DNA of 64,000 bases from Paenibacillus ihbetae (lineage in GTDB: Bacteria > Bacillota > Bacilli > Paenibacillales > Paenibacillaceae). A program made the position numbers and the translations under genes. Position 1 is the first letter of the stretch. Each line of letters starts with the position of its first letter. The stretch spans positions 6,178,501 through 6,242,500 of the forward strand of contig NZ_CP016809.1 of the NCBI RefSeq assembly GCF_002741055.1, in the 5' to 3' direction. The notes beneath the pieces are model-generated. The model saw only the letters and a program-made list of their open reading frames with translations, made no database searches and was not told the origin of the DNA. This document shows, piece after piece, positions 62,506 through 64,000 of this stretch.

Positions 62506-64000
62506 ATGAAGAACAAGTCAATGAAAGCGAAGCGTGCATCCACGTTCCTTATTCTAGGCACGATGTGTATCGTGTTGCTGGCAAGCTGCTCGTCAGGCAA
62601 AAGCAGCGGGGGAACGGATTCTCCCAATAACTCGACGGCGGCTCCCCCTGCAAGCGCTTCCCCAGACTCGCAGGAAGCATTCAAGCTGAACATCATGCTT
62701 CCGATTTTTAAAACCAACTATCCCAAGGATGACAGCCCCGTAGCAGCTGAGCTCGAGAAGCTGACGGGCACGGACATTCATTTCGAATGGGTTCCCAACG
62801 CTTCGTATGCCGATAAATTCAACATTACGCTCGCTTCGGGCAACTTACCGAAAATCATTTACGTGCCGGACTCGAAGGGGCCAAGCTTCGTTAGCGCGGT
62901 GAAATCGGGGGCGTTCTGGGATTTGACCGACAAGCTCAAAAATTATCCGAACCTTAGCCAGGCCAGCGAGATCATCCTGAACAACTCCTCGATCAATGGC
63001 AGAACCTACGGTGTATATCGCGGGCGCGAGCTTGGCCGCAACGGCGTTTATTACCGCAAGGATTGGCTGGAGAACGTGGGCCTTGAGGAGCCGAAAACGA
63101 TCGATGAATTTTACAATATGCTGAAAGCGTTCAAGGAGAAGGATCCGGACGGAAACGGCAAGGACGACACGTACGGCTTGGTCATGGTCAAATGGACGGC
63201 CGGCTGGGGAGCGGGCTTCGACCAGATCAAGCTGTGGTTCGGTGCGCCTAACGTTTGGGGTGAACGGGATGGCCAGCTCGTGCCGGAGTTTGAATTTGAC
63301 GAATACTTTGAAGCGCTCAAGTTCATGAAAAAGCTGTACGACGAAAAACTCGTCAATCAAGATTTTGCCGTCATGGATTCCGCGAAGTGGATCGATCCGC
63401 TCGTGAATGGTCAAGCCGGCGTCATTATCGACGTCGTGGACGGCGCGGCTCGAGTCGACGACAAAATCAAGGCCGCGAACGCAGCGGCAGGCAAAGAGGA
63501 TGATAGAGAGCATTACATGGACGTGTTCGGCGCGGTAACCGGTCCGGATGGACAGATTCGGACGCTGCCTACCTCCGGATTCGCCGGCCTATTGGCTATT
63601 CCGAAGTCGAGTGTGAAGACCGAAGAGGAAGTCGACCGTATCTTGAAATTTCTGGACCAGCTGAACGAGCCTGAATTGCAAACGCTGACCAGCTTCGGGC
63701 TGGAAGGCGTGCATTATACTAAGATCGATGATCAAACACTGGAGAGAAGCACCGACGCTGTGCTCCTTGAATCAGAAGTCGAAGGACTTAATCAAATGGT
63801 ACCTTACATTCCGGAGGGCAAGGGGCTGCAAGTGGCTCAGACGCCGCTACGCTTGAAGCAAACGGAGGTTCAGCTGAAAAACCGGGAAACGATCGTCGCC
63901 AACCCGGCCGAACCGTTCATTTCTGAAGTCTACTCGCAAAAAGGGCAGCAGCTCGGCAATATTATTAACGACGCCCGCATTAAATTCATCGTCGGCCAAA
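62506..64000 (+). CDS. Sugar ABC transporter substrate-binding lipoprotein (LplA type), 3' end cut
   Basis: 498 codons are visible and open to the window edge, so the stop is outside. The lipobox LLASC gives C28, with a Ser/Asn/Pro-rich linker. The LplA-type family-1 domain follows: FKLNIMLPIFKTNYPKDD, ITLASGNLPKIIYVPDS, NGVYYRKDWLENVGLEEPKTIDEFYNMLKAFKEKDPDGNGK and FAGLLAIPKSS. AAAGGGAGG lies eight bases before ATG 62506. It is the third gene of the importer operon. Confidence 0.9.
   Translation, partial: MKNKSMKAKRASTFLILGTMCIVLLASCSSGKSSGGTDSPNNSTAAPPASASPDSQEAFKLNIMLPIFKTNYPKDDSPVAAELEKLTGTDIHFEWVPNASYADKFNITLASGNLPKIIYVPDSKGPSFVSAVKSGAFWDLTDKLKNYPNLSQASEIILNNSSINGRTYGVYRGRELGRNGVYYRKDWLENVGLEEPKTIDEFYNMLKAFKEKDPDGNGKDDTYGLVMVKWTAGWGAGFDQIKLWFGAPNVWGERDGQLVPEFEFDEYFEALKFMKKLYDEKLVNQDFAVMDSAKWIDPLVNGQAGVIIDVVDGAARVDDKIKAANAAAGKEDDREHYMDVFGAVTGPDGQIRTLPTSGFAGLLAIPKSSVKTEEEVDRILKFLDQLNEPELQTLTSFGLEGVHYTKIDDQTLERSTDAVLLESEVEGLNQMVPYIPEGKGLQVAQTPLRLKQTEVQLKNRETIVANPAEPFISEVYSQKGQQLGNIINDARIKFIVGQ

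Overview
The window reads as chromosomal DNA of a Gram-positive, spore-forming bacterium of the Paenibacillus type. This is inferred from strong AGGAGG-type ribosome binding sites with many GTG/TTG starts, sigma-A promoters of the TTGACA-17-TATAAT kind, lipobox lipoproteins, sugar ABC importers without their own ATPase, a collagen-like spore-surface-type protein, and family matches such as PbuE, TmrB, CsaA, KatE and AraR-like regulators. I see no phage, insertion sequence, CRISPR array, rRNA or tRNA. This looks like an accessory-metabolism and regulation stretch rather than an island.

Layout. 1-9 kb: 3' part of a MocR-type aminotransferase regulator, an orphan sigma-factor C-terminal (SnoaL-like) domain, large catalase KatE, an SgrR-type regulator, a CDF zinc exporter behind an ArsR/SmtB-like operator, a threonine-aldolase-like lyase and a small CD3324-type DNA-binding protein. 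9-15 kb: methyltransferase, acetyltransferase, a secreted copper-amine-oxidase-like/PKD protein, a 52-residue helix-rich protein, and a collagen-like protein fused to a YVTN beta-propeller. 15-18 kb: an aminotransferase, then a purine riboswitch with a C at the ligand-discriminating position in front of a PbuE-type purine efflux pump. 18-22 kb: a mannan/cello-oligosaccharide locus (LacI regulator, 2-epimerase, divergent GH5 mannanase).

22-27 kb: one operon with a MarR regulator, an aryl-sulfotransferase-family protein and an SsuABC-type importer, suggesting sulfate-ester or sulfonate use. 27-35 kb: small regulator/effector pairs (XRE-cupin with a LysE exporter, AraC with a VOC protein, MocR divergent from a thioredoxin-like protein), arylamine N-acetyltransferase, CsaA, an acetyltransferase and TmrB. 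35-39 kb: a manganese ABC importer (mntABCD-type) with a promoter and an MntR-box palindrome. 39-48 kb: a GntR/LacI-hybrid (AraR-like) regulator followed by a sugar ABC importer, a GH43 lipoprotein and a GH2 enzyme, with a CcpA cre site and shared AT-rich motifs.

48-54 kb: a three-gene unit with a structured leader and a 57-residue first gene, a TetR/acetyltransferase pair with a clear operator, an Fsr-type exporter divergent from an AraC regulator, and HxlR with an isochorismatase-fold hydrolase. 54-64 kb: an MHYT-GGDEF-EAL c-di-GMP protein, an OmpR/histidine kinase pair, a polytopic membrane protein, and an LplABC-type sugar importer whose binding protein runs off the window.

The observation most worth following is the purine riboswitch at about 16.66-16.78 kb. 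Its expression platform looks like the B. subtilis pbuE adenine ON switch, but its discriminator base predicts guanine/hypoxanthine. No computation was run; family assignments rest on reading the translated sequences.
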